Shown in pieces: positions 14,774 through 22,518 of a stretch of 34,810 nt of DNA (its first letter is position 1; every line of letters begins with the position of its first letter). Where the stretch lies: positions 1 to 34,810 of the forward strand of contig JALWYX010000073.1 in the NCBI GenBank assembly GCA_027078415.1, written 5' to 3'. Below the pieces are notes generated by a model. That model was not told where the DNA came from and did not search any database. It saw nothing but the letters and a program-made list of their open reading frames with translations. Origin of the DNA: Thermoanaerobaculia bacterium. Its GTDB lineage: Bacteria; Acidobacteriota; Thermoanaerobaculia; JALWYX01. A program made the position numbers and the translations under genes.

Positions 14774-15640
14774 ATGATGAAGTTAAAAAGAGCCGATATG
14801 TGGATAGTATCAGGAAAAGGCGGAGTAGGTAAAACCACTGTAAGTGCCCTTATAGCAAAAATCTTGGCAGTAAATAGTAAAGTTCTTCTAATAGAAGTAG
14901 ATCCCAGAGAAAGTGTGCACCGTATCCTTGGAGTGCCACCATCTGGAGGAGATATAAAACAGGTGACAGATAACCTATTTATACAAAACCTTAAGCCTCG
15001 TAGTGTAATAGATGAATTGGTAAAAAGACGTGTAAAAATAGGAATTCTAGTAAGACGAATACTACGCAGCCCGGTATACCTAAGCTTTGCAGATGGATCA
15101 CCGGGACTAAAAGAATTGGCAGTTTTTGGATACGCTTTGGATATGGTAGAAGGGATAGAAGGAGGATACAAACGGTTCGACTGTGTTGTACTTGATGCAC
15201 CTGCGACAGGACACGGTTTGTCACTTATAATGGCCCCTTTTTTAGTATCTTCAACTATAAAAAAAGGACCATTTGGAGAACTTGCGAAGAAACTAGCTAA
15301 ATTCGTTTACGACAGAGAAAGATGTAAAATAGCTGTGGTAGCTACTGCAGAAGAGATGCCTATAACAGAAACTATAGAATTTATAGAAAAGCTGAAACAA
15401 AGAATAGAAAGGGAACCTGAAATAGTGGTAATAAATCAACTATATCCTCCATTTCCTACAAATCATACTCCGAAAAAAACTGAAAAACACCTCTATTTAT
15501 GGTGGCGAAGACACGAGATAAATCTATCGCAGATAGAGAGATTAACAAAGTACTGGGGAAAAGCTATCTACAAAATACCCTTAGTAAAATCAGAAAACAA
15601 CGACTTAGTAGATCTAATAAAAACAAAAATTTACGTATGA
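14774..15640 (+). CDS. ArsA/Get3-family ATPase, first of a pair
   Basis: This is a SIMIBI-class P-loop ATPase with an intact deviant Walker A, SGKGGVGKTT (including the signature Lys after Ser-Gly), a switch I-like region starting EVDPRESVHRILG, and the ArsA-type switch II VVLDAPATGHGLSL. It later has VVATAEEMPITET and the nucleotide-base-binding VVINQLYPP. The 288-residue length fits a single ArsA half. There is no CxxC zinc motif of Get3 and no set of arsenite-binding cysteines, and no arsB or arsR nearby, so arsenite export is unlikely. ATG codons at 14774 and 14777 are both possible. It overlaps the second ATPase gene by ATGA, suggesting a stoichiometric heterodimer. The cellular role of such bacterial ArsA pairs is not established to my knowledge. 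Confidence 0.82.
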   Translation: MMKLKRADMWIVSGKGGVGKTTVSALIAKILAVNSKVLLIEVDPRESVHRILGVPPSGGDIKQVTDNLFIQNLKPRSVIDELVKRRVKIGILVRRILRSPVYLSFADGSPGLKELAVFGYALDMVEGIEGGYKRFDCVVLDAPATGHGLSLIMAPFLVSSTIKKGPFGELAKKLAKFVYDRERCKIAVVATAEEMPITETIEFIEKLKQRIEREPEIVVINQLYPPFPTNHTPKKTEKHLYLWWRRHEINLSQIERLTKYWGKAIYKIPLVKSENNDLVDLIKTKIYV

Positions 15641-16671
15641 AAAAAATATACCTTTTCATAGGAGGTGGTGGTGTAGGCAAAACTACTATAGCAGCTTCTT
15701 TCGCCGTTCTATGTGCTAGAGAATACAATCTAAACACCCTTGTAATGACTTTCGATCCTTCGTTGCGTTTAAAAGATTCACTAGGTATATCTGAGAAAGC
15801 GAGCGGAGAAATAGTAAAAGTAGAAAACAATCTTTTTGCATCTCTGTTAGATGCAAAAAAAACGTTCGATAACGTAGTAAAACGCTACGCGCCGGACCAA
15901 AAAAGCGCTGAACGAATATTGCAAAATAGATACTACAACCACCTTGCCGGCTCGCTATCTGGAATGATTGAATATATGGCGGTCGAAAAATTGTACGAAG
16001 TATGGTCAGAAAACAAGTTTGATACTATAATAGTTGATACACCTCCTACACGCAACGCTTTAGATTTCCTAAACGCACCTAAAAGAATAGTAACATTTAT
16101 AGAAAGCGGAGCACTAAAAATTGCTCTATATCCTTGGTTTGACAAAGACGGGAGAATAAGAACTCTAAAGAGATTAGGATTTATAGGTAAAAAATTTGAA
16201 TCGTGGTTAGATGAACTAGTAGGTCTTGATCTTCTAAGAGATATGCACGAATTTTTCGCCGCCTTTGGTCCCCTCTTCGACGGCTTTAAAAAAAGGGCAC
16301 TAGAAGTAGAACAACTACTAGCAAATGAGATATCTATCTTTAACCTGGTAGCAAGTCCAAATCCCAAATTAGTACCAGACACAATTTTCTTCGCCAGAGA
16401 AATCCAAAAAAGAAACTACAATTTAGGACCTGTACTTGTTAATAAAATCCATCCTCCCGTACAAAAACAAACAACTTTACAAGGTGAAGAGATACCACAA
16501 TGGCTAGGTAAAAGAGATATGGAAGGAGTAGAAATGCTAAAAGATCTACTTTCAGGACATCCTGTTATAGAAATCCCCTTACTACCAGAAGAAGTAGAAA
16601 ATTTAAATCACCTGCACAATATCGCAACTACATACTTGAATAAATTATTTAAAGTCCAACAAAGATCGTAG
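15637..16671 (+). CDS. ArsA/Get3-family ATPase, second of a pair
   Basis: This is the second half of the ArsA-like pair, about 344 residues from the ATG at 15637, which overlaps the first ATPase's stop as ATGA. The P-loop reads IGGGGVGKTT: the catalytic P-loop Lys is kept, but the signature Lys that normally reaches across the dimer is Gly. Switch II is IIVDTPPTRNALDFL rather than DAPATGH, and the base-binding strand is PVLVNKIHPP. The asymmetry between the two partners suggests that one shared active site differs from the other. An open frame extends 46 codons upstream but overlaps coding sequence of the first gene, so I treat it as a shadow. The gene ends the TPR-ArsA-ArsA operon, followed by a 159-bp convergent gap. 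Confidence 0.82.
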   Translation: MKKIYLFIGGGGVGKTTIAASFAVLCAREYNLNTLVMTFDPSLRLKDSLGISEKASGEIVKVENNLFASLLDAKKTFDNVVKRYAPDQKSAERILQNRYYNHLAGSLSGMIEYMAVEKLYEVWSENKFDTIIVDTPPTRNALDFLNAPKRIVTFIESGALKIALYPWFDKDGRIRTLKRLGFIGKKFESWLDELVGLDLLRDMHEFFAAFGPLFDGFKKRALEVEQLLANEISIFNLVASPNPKLVPDTIFFAREIQKRNYNLGPVLVNKIHPPVQKQTTLQGEEIPQWLGKRDMEGVEMLKDLLSGHPVIEIPLLPEEVENLNHLHNIATTYLNKLFKVQQRS

Positions 16672-16830
16672 TAATTAAAATCCCATACAAAAAGAATCTA
16701 CCCCTAACTCTACATAGTAAAAATCTTTATAAACAGCTGAAAAATAAATAAAAAGCTATTTACCTATCTTCTCTCTCTACCACTATTTCTTATATAGGAT
16801 AAGTCAACCGAGTTTTAGGTGTAATAAATT

Positions 16831-17427
16831 CTAAAAATCTCCTTCTTTTACGTAAGGGTAACTCCAAATAATTAGTTGCAACAATACCGACTTCATCCAT
16901 GCCTGATGCATCTTATCTACATCTTCTGCAGAATGACCTTTCTTTGCAAGAAACGGTTTTAGTGTATATGTAATAGGATAAAACAGAGCAACAAGATATC
17001 TAAAAGGAATATGATCAACCGAAGAAACGTTATCCGTTTGATTTTTTTTGGAACGGTGGTGACGCAGACCAATCTCATATTGATAGTTTAACCATTGCTG
17101 GTCGTAATTGGCACTAGCAGTATCCAGAATCCACTGACCAAATCGTTTGCGAACAGCGTTTAGATAACTCTCAATAGGTTCTCCTGTACCCTTATCTGTA
17201 AAGTAATAAAGAAGATGCGGATTATCCCCCACAAAACCGTACCAAACATCGAGAATATCTTCAACTTGATCTTTTAAAACATCGTACGAGATCCGCAAAT
17301 AACGCACATCTTCATCAGAAAAAAGCACACTCTTTTTAAGAAGTTCAAAATCTTCCAGAGAAACAGGAGAAGTGGGAAGATTAGCAGAACCGTAATCGTA
17401 ACCTGGAATAGAAGGTCTTTGGCTCAT
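16831..17427 (-). CDS. Protoglobin (single-domain haem protein)
   Basis: About 198 residues, closely following the protoglobin pattern: IPGYDYG near the N-terminus, SPVSLEDFELLKKSVLFS, DVWYGFVGDNPHLLYYF, then FGQWILDTA, YQYEIGLRHHR containing the presumed proximal His, HIPFRYLVALFYPIT, KPFLAKKGHSAEDV and the C-terminal WSYPYVKEGDF. Protoglobins bind O2, CO and NO in a buried haem. Here the domain stands alone with no cyclase or kinase output. The ATG at 17427 is preceded by a near-perfect AAGGAGGTG and a TATAAT box, so the upstream in-frame ATG at 17514 is rejected. It has its own promoter, downstream of the ABC ATPase gene on the same strand. Confidence 0.92.
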   Translation of the reverse strand: MSQRPSIPGYDYGSANLPTSPVSLEDFELLKKSVLFSDEDVRYLRISYDVLKDQVEDILDVWYGFVGDNPHLLYYFTDKGTGEPIESYLNAVRKRFGQWILDTASANYDQQWLNYQYEIGLRHHRSKKNQTDNVSSVDHIPFRYLVALFYPITYTLKPFLAKKGHSAEDVDKMHQAWMKSVLLQLIIWSYPYVKEGDF

Positions 17428-17431
17428 AAAA

Positions 17432-17440
17432 CACCTCCTT
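17432..17440 (-). promoter_or_regulatory. Strong Shine-Dalgarno AAGGAGGTG of the protoglobin gene
   Basis: On the minus strand AAGGAGGTG lies four bases before the ATG at 17427. It matches the 16S anti-SD almost completely and decides the start codon, excluding the 29-residue upstream extension. Confidence 0.85.
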
Positions 17441-17457
17441 TCTAAGGCTCTAAAACT

Positions 17458-17463
17458 ATTATA
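17458..17463 (-). promoter_or_regulatory. -10 box TATAAT of the protoglobin promoter
   Basis: A consensus TATAAT within GAGTATAAT lies about 30 bp upstream of the protoglobin ATG, giving a leader of roughly 20-25 bases with a good Shine-Dalgarno. No clear TTGACA-like -35 is found 16-18 bp upstream. The same GAGTATAAT context appears before the ABC ATPase gene. Confidence 0.6.
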
Positions 17464-17658
17464 CTCCAACAACACTACATACCCTTTATCCGCTGTACCA
17501 TCTCTTAGACACATTAATAGATAGTTATTCGCCTATCTAAAAATAAACTTTTTCTATTTCGGTTCTTCTGAAATCTAAAAACACAAGAGGACTATTTATT
17601 TATCCAGTTAGAAACATCTTTTACAATGTGCCAGATTCTCCCGACTACTAAAAATAGA

Positions 17659-18441
17659 TCACTCTCTAGTATAACTTTGGATTTCCTGAACGTCTTGCAC
17701 TTTATAACTAAACAGTGTTTGAAACATTTGCGAAACTATTATATTCTCTGGCTCCCCCTCCACAACTGTACTATCCTGTAAAATTATCCACCTATCCATA
17801 CCTCTAGCTATACTTAAATCGTGTGTTGCTACTAATACCAACTTATATTTAGAATATTTCCGCAAAGCGTTAAAAAGCATATTTCTAGACGGCAAATCTA
17901 GATGAACCTCAGGTTCATCTAACAAAACTAGAGGGGTATCTTGAGCAAAGGTTTTAGCTAAAATAACTTTTTGTTTTTCACCGTCTGATAGAGATCCAAA
18001 CTCTCTATCTTTCAGAGAATAAGCTCCAAAAGTTATCAGAGAACGCTCTATAACGTTTCTATCTTTTGTAGATAAAGTGTTAAAAAAATCTGTATAAGGT
18101 GTTCTAGCAAGAGCTACCAGCTCTTGCACTTTTAAGTAGGGATACACTTCAGATAAAGATATAGATACAATTCTAGCTCGCTCAAGCGGATCGATATTTA
18201 ACAGATCTATTCCATCAAAAAAAATTTTTCCTTCAAAGGGATCAGTTATACCCGCTATAGTTTTTAAAAGAGAGGATTTACCGCTTCCGTTTCTACCCAA
18301 CAACCCAACAAGACTGGGTCCACAGATGGTAGTATCTATAGTAAACAGTGCTTTCTCGTGACCTACCACTAGAGAGTCGAAAACAAGCTCCACTTTACTA
18401 ACGAAAATAAAAATCACCCATTCGGCACCTGCCCAAAGCAA
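17659..18441 (-). CDS. FecE/BtuD-type ABC transporter ATPase
   Basis: The nucleotide-binding subunit of a metal/siderophore/haem/corrinoid-type importer. It has Walker A GRNGSGKSS (about residues 49-57), a signature motif written LSDGEKQ instead of LSGGQ, Walker B LVLLDEPEVHLD, and an H-loop ATHDLS. KVQELVALARTPYTDFF after the Q-loop region resembles the FecE/BtuD subfamily. The reading frame begins at TTG 18441. In-frame GTGs at residues 9 and 17 are alternatives, and none has a strong Shine-Dalgarno. No permease or binding protein is adjacent. The FecCD-type permease at 6129-7121, on the same strand, is the only candidate partner in the window. Confidence 0.85.
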   Translation of the reverse strand: MLWAGAEWVIFIFVSKVELVFDSLVVGHEKALFTIDTTICGPSLVGLLGRNGSGKSSLLKTIAGITDPFEGKIFFDGIDLLNIDPLERARIVSISLSEVYPYLKVQELVALARTPYTDFFNTLSTKDRNVIERSLITFGAYSLKDREFGSLSDGEKQKVILAKTFAQDTPLVLLDEPEVHLDLPSRNMLFNALRKYSKYKLVLVATHDLSIARGMDRWIILQDSTVVEGEPENIIVSQMFQTLFSYKVQDVQEIQSYTRE

Positions 18442-18461
18442 AACACTAAGAAGTTATAGAG

Positions 18462-18467
18462 ATTATA
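18462..18467 (-). promoter_or_regulatory. -10 box TATAAT upstream of the ABC ATPase gene
   Basis: A consensus TATAAT in the context GAGTATAATC on the minus strand lies 20 bp upstream of the TTG at 18441. Seventeen bases further upstream is TGTAAA, a weak -35. This separates the ATPase gene from uppS and lon, which lie upstream on the same strand. Confidence 0.5.
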
Positions 18468-18617
18468 CTCAAAAAACCTTTATATTTACAGCTACAAATT
18501 TTAGCTTATTCATCAGATAGGTACCCAAGTAAAATCGAATATTTAAGTGTCTATACAACAGCGTATATAAACTGTTTATATTACTTATTTTCAGGAAAGA
18601 GTGTTTAATATCATCTG

Positions 18618-19412
18618 TCATCTACCAAAGCGTCTTTGCCTTTTATCGAAGTCTCGTAAAGCTCTTAAAAAATCTATTTCCCTAAATTCTGGCCAATAGG
18701 TATCGCAAAAGTAAAATTCCGAATAGACGCTTTGCCATAGGAGAAAACCTGACAACCTCACTTCTCCGCTGGTTCTTATTATAAGATCAGGTTCTGGAAG
18801 ATCGCTAGTATACATAAACTTGCTCAAAGCTTCAGCGGTTAACGTGTTTGCGATCTCTACGGGAGAAAGATTTTTTTTTGCTTTTTCTAAGATAAATCTT
18901 TTACATGCTTCAACAACCTCTTCTCTTCCTCCGTACGCTATAGCTATATTGAGAAAAAAATTGTCATGTCCACCTGTTCGTTCTTCAACGAAAGCAATTT
19001 CATCTTGAAGCTTTGGAGGCAACTTTTCCACTTCTCCTATAAATTTGACTCTAACCTTTTTTTTATTAAGTGTAGAATTATCTTTTAACTCTTTTATTTT
19101 CTCTTCAAAAAGCTGGAATAAGGCGGCCACCTCTTCTGGTGGTCTACGAAAATTATCCAAGGAAAAACTCCATACCGTGACAACCTTTATACCTACCTCC
19201 ATACACCAAGATAGTACTTCTTCCAGTTTTTCTGCCCCTTTTCTATGACCTATCGATATATCATCCACACCTTTATATCTCGCATACCTTCTATTGCCAT
19301 CCATAATAATTCCCACATGTTTAGGTATTTTCCATCCCTTAGCCTCCTTACGTAAACGCTTTAAGTATAGATAATAGAAAGGAACTTTGAGTAACTTACT
19401 TACAAGCATCAA
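18618..19412 (-). CDS. uppS: Undecaprenyl diphosphate synthase (isoprenyl transferase)
   Basis: This cis-prenyltransferase makes the C55 lipid carrier for peptidoglycan and other glycans from farnesyl diphosphate and IPP. The active-site motif HVGIIMDGNRRYA carries the catalytic Asp38. Later are GHRKGAEKL, VWSFSLDNFRRP, AIAYGGREE, and the C-terminal substrate motif PDLIIRTSGEVRLSGFLLWQ and SEFYFCDTYWPEF. Length (about 264) is normal with a short N-terminal extension. The frame opens with TTG at 19412 directly followed by ATG at 19409; the ATG is the more usual choice. The start lies three bases after the lon stop, so the two are probably co-transcribed. It supplies the lipid used by the PBP encoded at the right end of the window. 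Confidence 0.94.
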   Translation of the reverse strand: MMLVSKLLKVPFYYLYLKRLRKEAKGWKIPKHVGIIMDGNRRYARYKGVDDISIGHRKGAEKLEEVLSWCMEVGIKVVTVWSFSLDNFRRPPEEVAALFQLFEEKIKELKDNSTLNKKKVRVKFIGEVEKLPPKLQDEIAFVEERTGGHDNFFLNIAIAYGGREEVVEACKRFILEKAKKNLSPVEIANTLTAEALSKFMYTSDLPEPDLIIRTSGEVRLSGFLLWQSVYSEFYFCDTYWPEFREIDFLRALRDFDKRQRRFGR

Positions 19413-19415
19413 GCG

Positions 19416-21893
19416 TTACATTCTCTGATCCCGCATACCGAAATTCACGTTATCAACTATAGGGGGTATATCATCTTCTCCTTTCTCGAAAATAAGTTTT
19501 CCACCTTCAAGCTTGACATCACACAACGTTAAAGCTAACACTTCTCCTAAATGAGAAACTAGGTGAAAAGTTACGCTTTTCTTTACCTCCTCCGGTATAT
19601 CCTCAAGATCTACTTCATTATCAACAGGAAGTATTATATGTCTGATGCCCGCCCTATAAGCTCCCAAAACTTTCTCTTTTACACCTCCTATAGGCAGCAC
19701 TCTGCCCGTTAAAGTAATTTCTCCTGTCATAGCTATATCACTTTTTACCGGTCGTCCCGATAAGGCTGAAACTATAGCTACTGCTATAGCTATCCCTGCT
19801 GAAGGACCTTCCTTGGGGATTGCACCACTAGGTACATGTATATGAATATCTTGCTTAAATTCTTGCTCGCTAATATGAAGAGCTTTGGCATGAGCTTTTG
19901 CATACGAAAGAGCAGCTCTAGCCGATTCCTTCATAACTTCGCCTAGTTTACCAGTTAATATCAACTCACCTTTTCCTGGCATAGTTAAAGCTTCAATAAA
20001 CAATATATCTCCTCCACTAGGTGTATAAAACATTCCTGTAGCTACTCCAACTTTATTATCTTCTAATGCTCTCTCTCTGCGATAACGAGGTTTGCCCAAA
20101 TAATCCGCCACGTTATCCTTAGTAATCACAACTTTACCTTCAAATTTCCCTTCTGCTATTCTCCTTGCTACTTTTCTAGCCAACCGCGTAATTTCTCTCT
20201 CTAACTCCCTAACCCCAGCTTCACGAGTGTATCTGTTTATTATCTCTAAGATAGCTTCATCTTTTATCTCAATAATCTCAGAATCTATTGCATTTTGTTT
20301 AAGTTGACGAGGTATTAAGAACCTCTTAGCTATCTCCAGTTTTTCAAGATCGGTATATCCACTAAACTCCACTAGTTCCATCCTATCTAGCAAAGGTGCA
20401 GGAATTTGATCTATAAAGTTAGCAGTTGCTATAAAAAATACCTTAGATAGATCAAATGGTACATTAAGGTAATGATCTACAAATTTATCGTTCTGCGCTG
20501 GATCTAACACTTCCAACAGCGCACTAGCAGGGTCACCTTGATACGATATACCTAATTTATCAACTTCATCCAACAAGAAAACAGGATTTTTGGATCCAGC
20601 GAGTTTAATTCCTTGAATTATACGTCCCGGCATAGCACCAACGTATGTCTTTCTATGCCCTCGTATGTCGGCTTCATCTCTCACACCTCCTAGCGAAACC
20701 CGCACATATTTACGTCCCATCGCCCTTGCTATAGATTTAGCTATGGACGTTTTTCCAACTCCTGGAGGCCCTACAAAAAGTAGAATTGGTGCTCTTTCTT
20801 CACCTTTATCTTTATCTGAACTTTCTTCCTTTCTCTTACGCTGCAAATAACGCACAGCAAGGTATTCCAACACCATTTCCTTTACATCTTCTAAACCATA
20901 ATGATCCTCTTCTAAAACTTTTTTAGCCTTCTCAAGATCGAAGGAATCATCCGTCTCAACGTTCCATGGCAACTCCGCTATAGTCTCCAGATAAGTTCTT
21001 ATAGTCTGAGCTTCCAAAGAATCACTCGAGCTGCGCATCAACCTTTTAAATTCCCTCATTACCTCCTTTTTAACCTCAGCAGGTAATCCTAAAGATTCCA
21101 GCTTATTACGCAACTCCTCCAACTCGTCCCCTTCCTCCTCTTCTCCTAACTCAGCCTGAATAGCCTTAAGCTGCTCACGAAGCAAAATCTCTCTCTGCCT
21201 CTCACCCATCTTCTTTCTAATCTGCTCTTGTATATCTTCTTGCGTCTCCAAAATCTTTATCAGACGTTCCACTTCAAAAAGCGTCTTCTTAATCCTTTCA
21301 GCAACTTCCAGCGTCTCTAAAATCTCCTGTTTACGTGATACCGCTATATCCAGATGCGCAGCTACAATATCAACCAATTTCACCGGATCGTTAACTTTAG
21401 CCAAAAGCCTACCTACAACTTCGGAGATACCTGAACGTTCAACTATCTTAAAGGCGCTATTTTTAAGCTCCCTAAAAAGAGCTATAAACTCCAAATCTTC
21501 CTTGTCGCTAGGAAGTATATTAGGCAAAGGTTTAACTCTTGCATACAAAATACCATCTTCCTCAAAGAACTCCTCTACTTTAGCACGTTTTATCCCAGTT
21601 ATAAGTACCTGATAGGTACCTTCACCTTTATGAATTTGACTGATCTTTGAAATAGTTCCTATAGAATACAAAATGTCAGAAGACACCTGCTCTTCATCTT
21701 TAATTTGTGCAACTGCAAAAATCCGCTTTTCTTTATCCTCCTTTGCACGATCTATCGCCCTTACAGTACCTGGCCGACCTGCCAAAATAGGAAAAGTGTT
21801 GTTAGGAAATATAACTGTATTACGCAACGGCAAAACAGGTAGCACTATGCTTTCATACTCGTTGTCTGAGCTATATACTTTCCTTGGTATCAT
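19416..21893 (-). CDS. lon: ATP-dependent protease Lon
   Basis: An 825-residue LonA-type protease degrading misfolded and regulatory proteins in the cytosol. It has an N-terminal substrate-binding domain (from [13 protein letters not shown]), a central coiled-coil helical region rich in Glu/Lys, and an AAA+ module with Walker [10 protein letters not shown] (about 375-383) and Walker [11 protein letters not shown]. The C-terminal serine-lysine protease has Ser698 in PKEGPSAG and Lys741 in GGVKEK, 43 residues apart as in the E. coli enzyme. The ATG at 21893 is preceded by AAAGGAGTG. uppS follows directly. No heat-shock operator such as CIRCE is seen in the 89-bp gap to the divergent NUDIX gene. 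Confidence 0.97.
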   Translation of the reverse strand: MIPRKVYSSDNEYESIVLPVLPLRNTVIFPNNTFPILAGRPGTVRAIDRAKEDKEKRIFAVAQIKDEEQVSSDILYSIGTISKISQIHKGEGTYQVLITGIKRAKVEEFFEEDGILYARVKPLPNILPSDKEDLEFIALFRELKNSAFKIVERSGISEVVGRLLAKVNDPVKLVDIVAAHLDIAVSRKQEILETLEVAERIKKTLFEVERLIKILETQEDIQEQIRKKMGERQREILLREQLKAIQAELGEEEEGDELEELRNKLESLGLPAEVKKEVMREFKRLMRSSSDSLEAQTIRTYLETIAELPWNVETDDSFDLEKAKKVLEEDHYGLEDVKEMVLEYLAVRYLQRKRKEESSDKDKGEERAPILLFVGPPGVGKTSIAKSIARAMGRKYVRVSLGGVRDEADIRGHRKTYVGAMPGRIIQGIKLAGSKNPVFLLDEVDKLGISYQGDPASALLEVLDPAQNDKFVDHYLNVPFDLSKVFFIATANFIDQIPAPLLDRMELVEFSGYTDLEKLEIAKRFLIPRQLKQNAIDSEIIEIKDEAILEIINRYTREAGVRELEREITRLARKVARRIAEGKFEGKVVITKDNVADYLGKPRYRRERALEDNKVGVATGMFYTPSGGDILFIEALTMPGKGELILTGKLGEVMKESARAALSYAKAHAKALHISEQEFKQDIHIHVPSGAIPKEGPSAGIAIAVAIVSALSGRPVKSDIAMTGEITLTGRVLPIGGVKEKVLGAYRAGIRHIILPVDNEVDLEDIPEEVKKSVTFHLVSHLGEVLALTLCDVKLEGGKLIFEKGEDDIPPIVDNVNFGMRDQRM

Positions 21894-21982
21894 ATTTCAC
21901 TCCTTTGTCGTTAACGTCCATTATAAACTACAATCAAACAATACCTTTTATTCCACCCCACTTTATTGATACTCTATTATTT

Positions 21983-22492
21983 ATGAGTACAGAAATAAAG
22001 TTTAGAGGAAAAGTTATAGATATAGCATGGGAAAAATATGTAAATAAAACTTACGAAGCAATTATACATCCTGGAGCAGCCGCTGTTGTTGCGTATTTCA
22101 CTAAAAGTGAAGAAATAATTTTAGTAAAACAATACAGAACGGTAGTAAAAAAGAGCCTTCTTGAGATACCAGCCGGTAGATTAGAAAAACATGAACCTCC
22201 TAACGTATGTGCTCAAAGAGAGCTTCTAGAAGAAACAGGATACACAGCTAACAACATCAATCCTTTAGGGTACTTTTTTCCTACTCCCGGCATATCGACC
22301 GAAATTATCCACCTGTTTTATACACTAGATCCTATTTTAAACAGCAATTACACAATAGATTACGACGAGATTGAAGAGGTTATAAAAGTTAAAATAGATA
22401 AATCTATAGAGATGATATTAAACGGAGATATTACCGATTCAAAAACTATAATAGGAATATTAAAATTTTTCTTTAAAATAAAGGGAACCTAA
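21983..22492 (+). CDS. NUDIX hydrolase, ADP-ribose pyrophosphatase type
   Basis: A 169-residue protein with a complete Nudix box, GRLEKHE then REL-LEETGY (spacing G-x5-E-x7-REUxEExGU as expected), which binds Mg and cleaves nucleoside-diphosphate-linked compounds. VKQYRTVVKKSLLEIPAGRL before the box and PGISTEIIHLFY after it are typical of ADP-ribose pyrophosphatases, which recycle ADP-ribose. I chose ATG at 21983 because the upstream 33 codons run through the promoter region and contain no family sequence. No Shine-Dalgarno precedes it. TACTCT ends 7 bp before the ATG and GATACT 9 bp before, fitting a short or absent leader. The next gene is 26 bp downstream. Confidence 0.83.
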   Translation: MSTEIKFRGKVIDIAWEKYVNKTYEAIIHPGAAAVVAYFTKSEEIILVKQYRTVVKKSLLEIPAGRLEKHEPPNVCAQRELLEETGYTANNINPLGYFFPTPGISTEIIHLFYTLDPILNSNYTIDYDEIEEVIKVKIDKSIEMILNGDITDSKTIIGILKFFFKIKGT

Positions 22493-22518
22493 AAGTCTAC
22501 AAAGGAAGAGACATCGTT

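Noticed and set aside
15499-15636. 46-codon in-frame extension of the second ArsA-like ATPase
   Set aside because: It overlaps the coding end of the first ATPase, has no family sequence, and the ATGA junction at 15637 is the standard coupled start.
15933-16382. 149-codon antisense frame in the second ArsA-like gene
   Set aside because: Low-complexity Ser/Pro/Leu translation without motifs; shadow of the sense gene.
14774-16671. Arsenite efflux ATPase (ArsA proper)
   Set aside because: The arsenite-binding cysteines are missing, and no arsB, arsD or arsR is nearby.
17428-17514. 29-residue N-terminal extension of protoglobin
   Set aside because: It runs through the TATAAT box and the Shine-Dalgarno that serve the ATG at 17427.
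17519-17538. Inverted repeat AGATAG...CTATCT as a terminator for the ABC ATPase gene
   Set aside because: Only six base pairs with an eight-base loop, and no T-run follows on the minus strand.
21884-21982. 33-residue extension of the NUDIX protein
   Set aside because: It would overlap the lon start and its ribosome-binding site; the residues look non-coding and the family starts after 21983.
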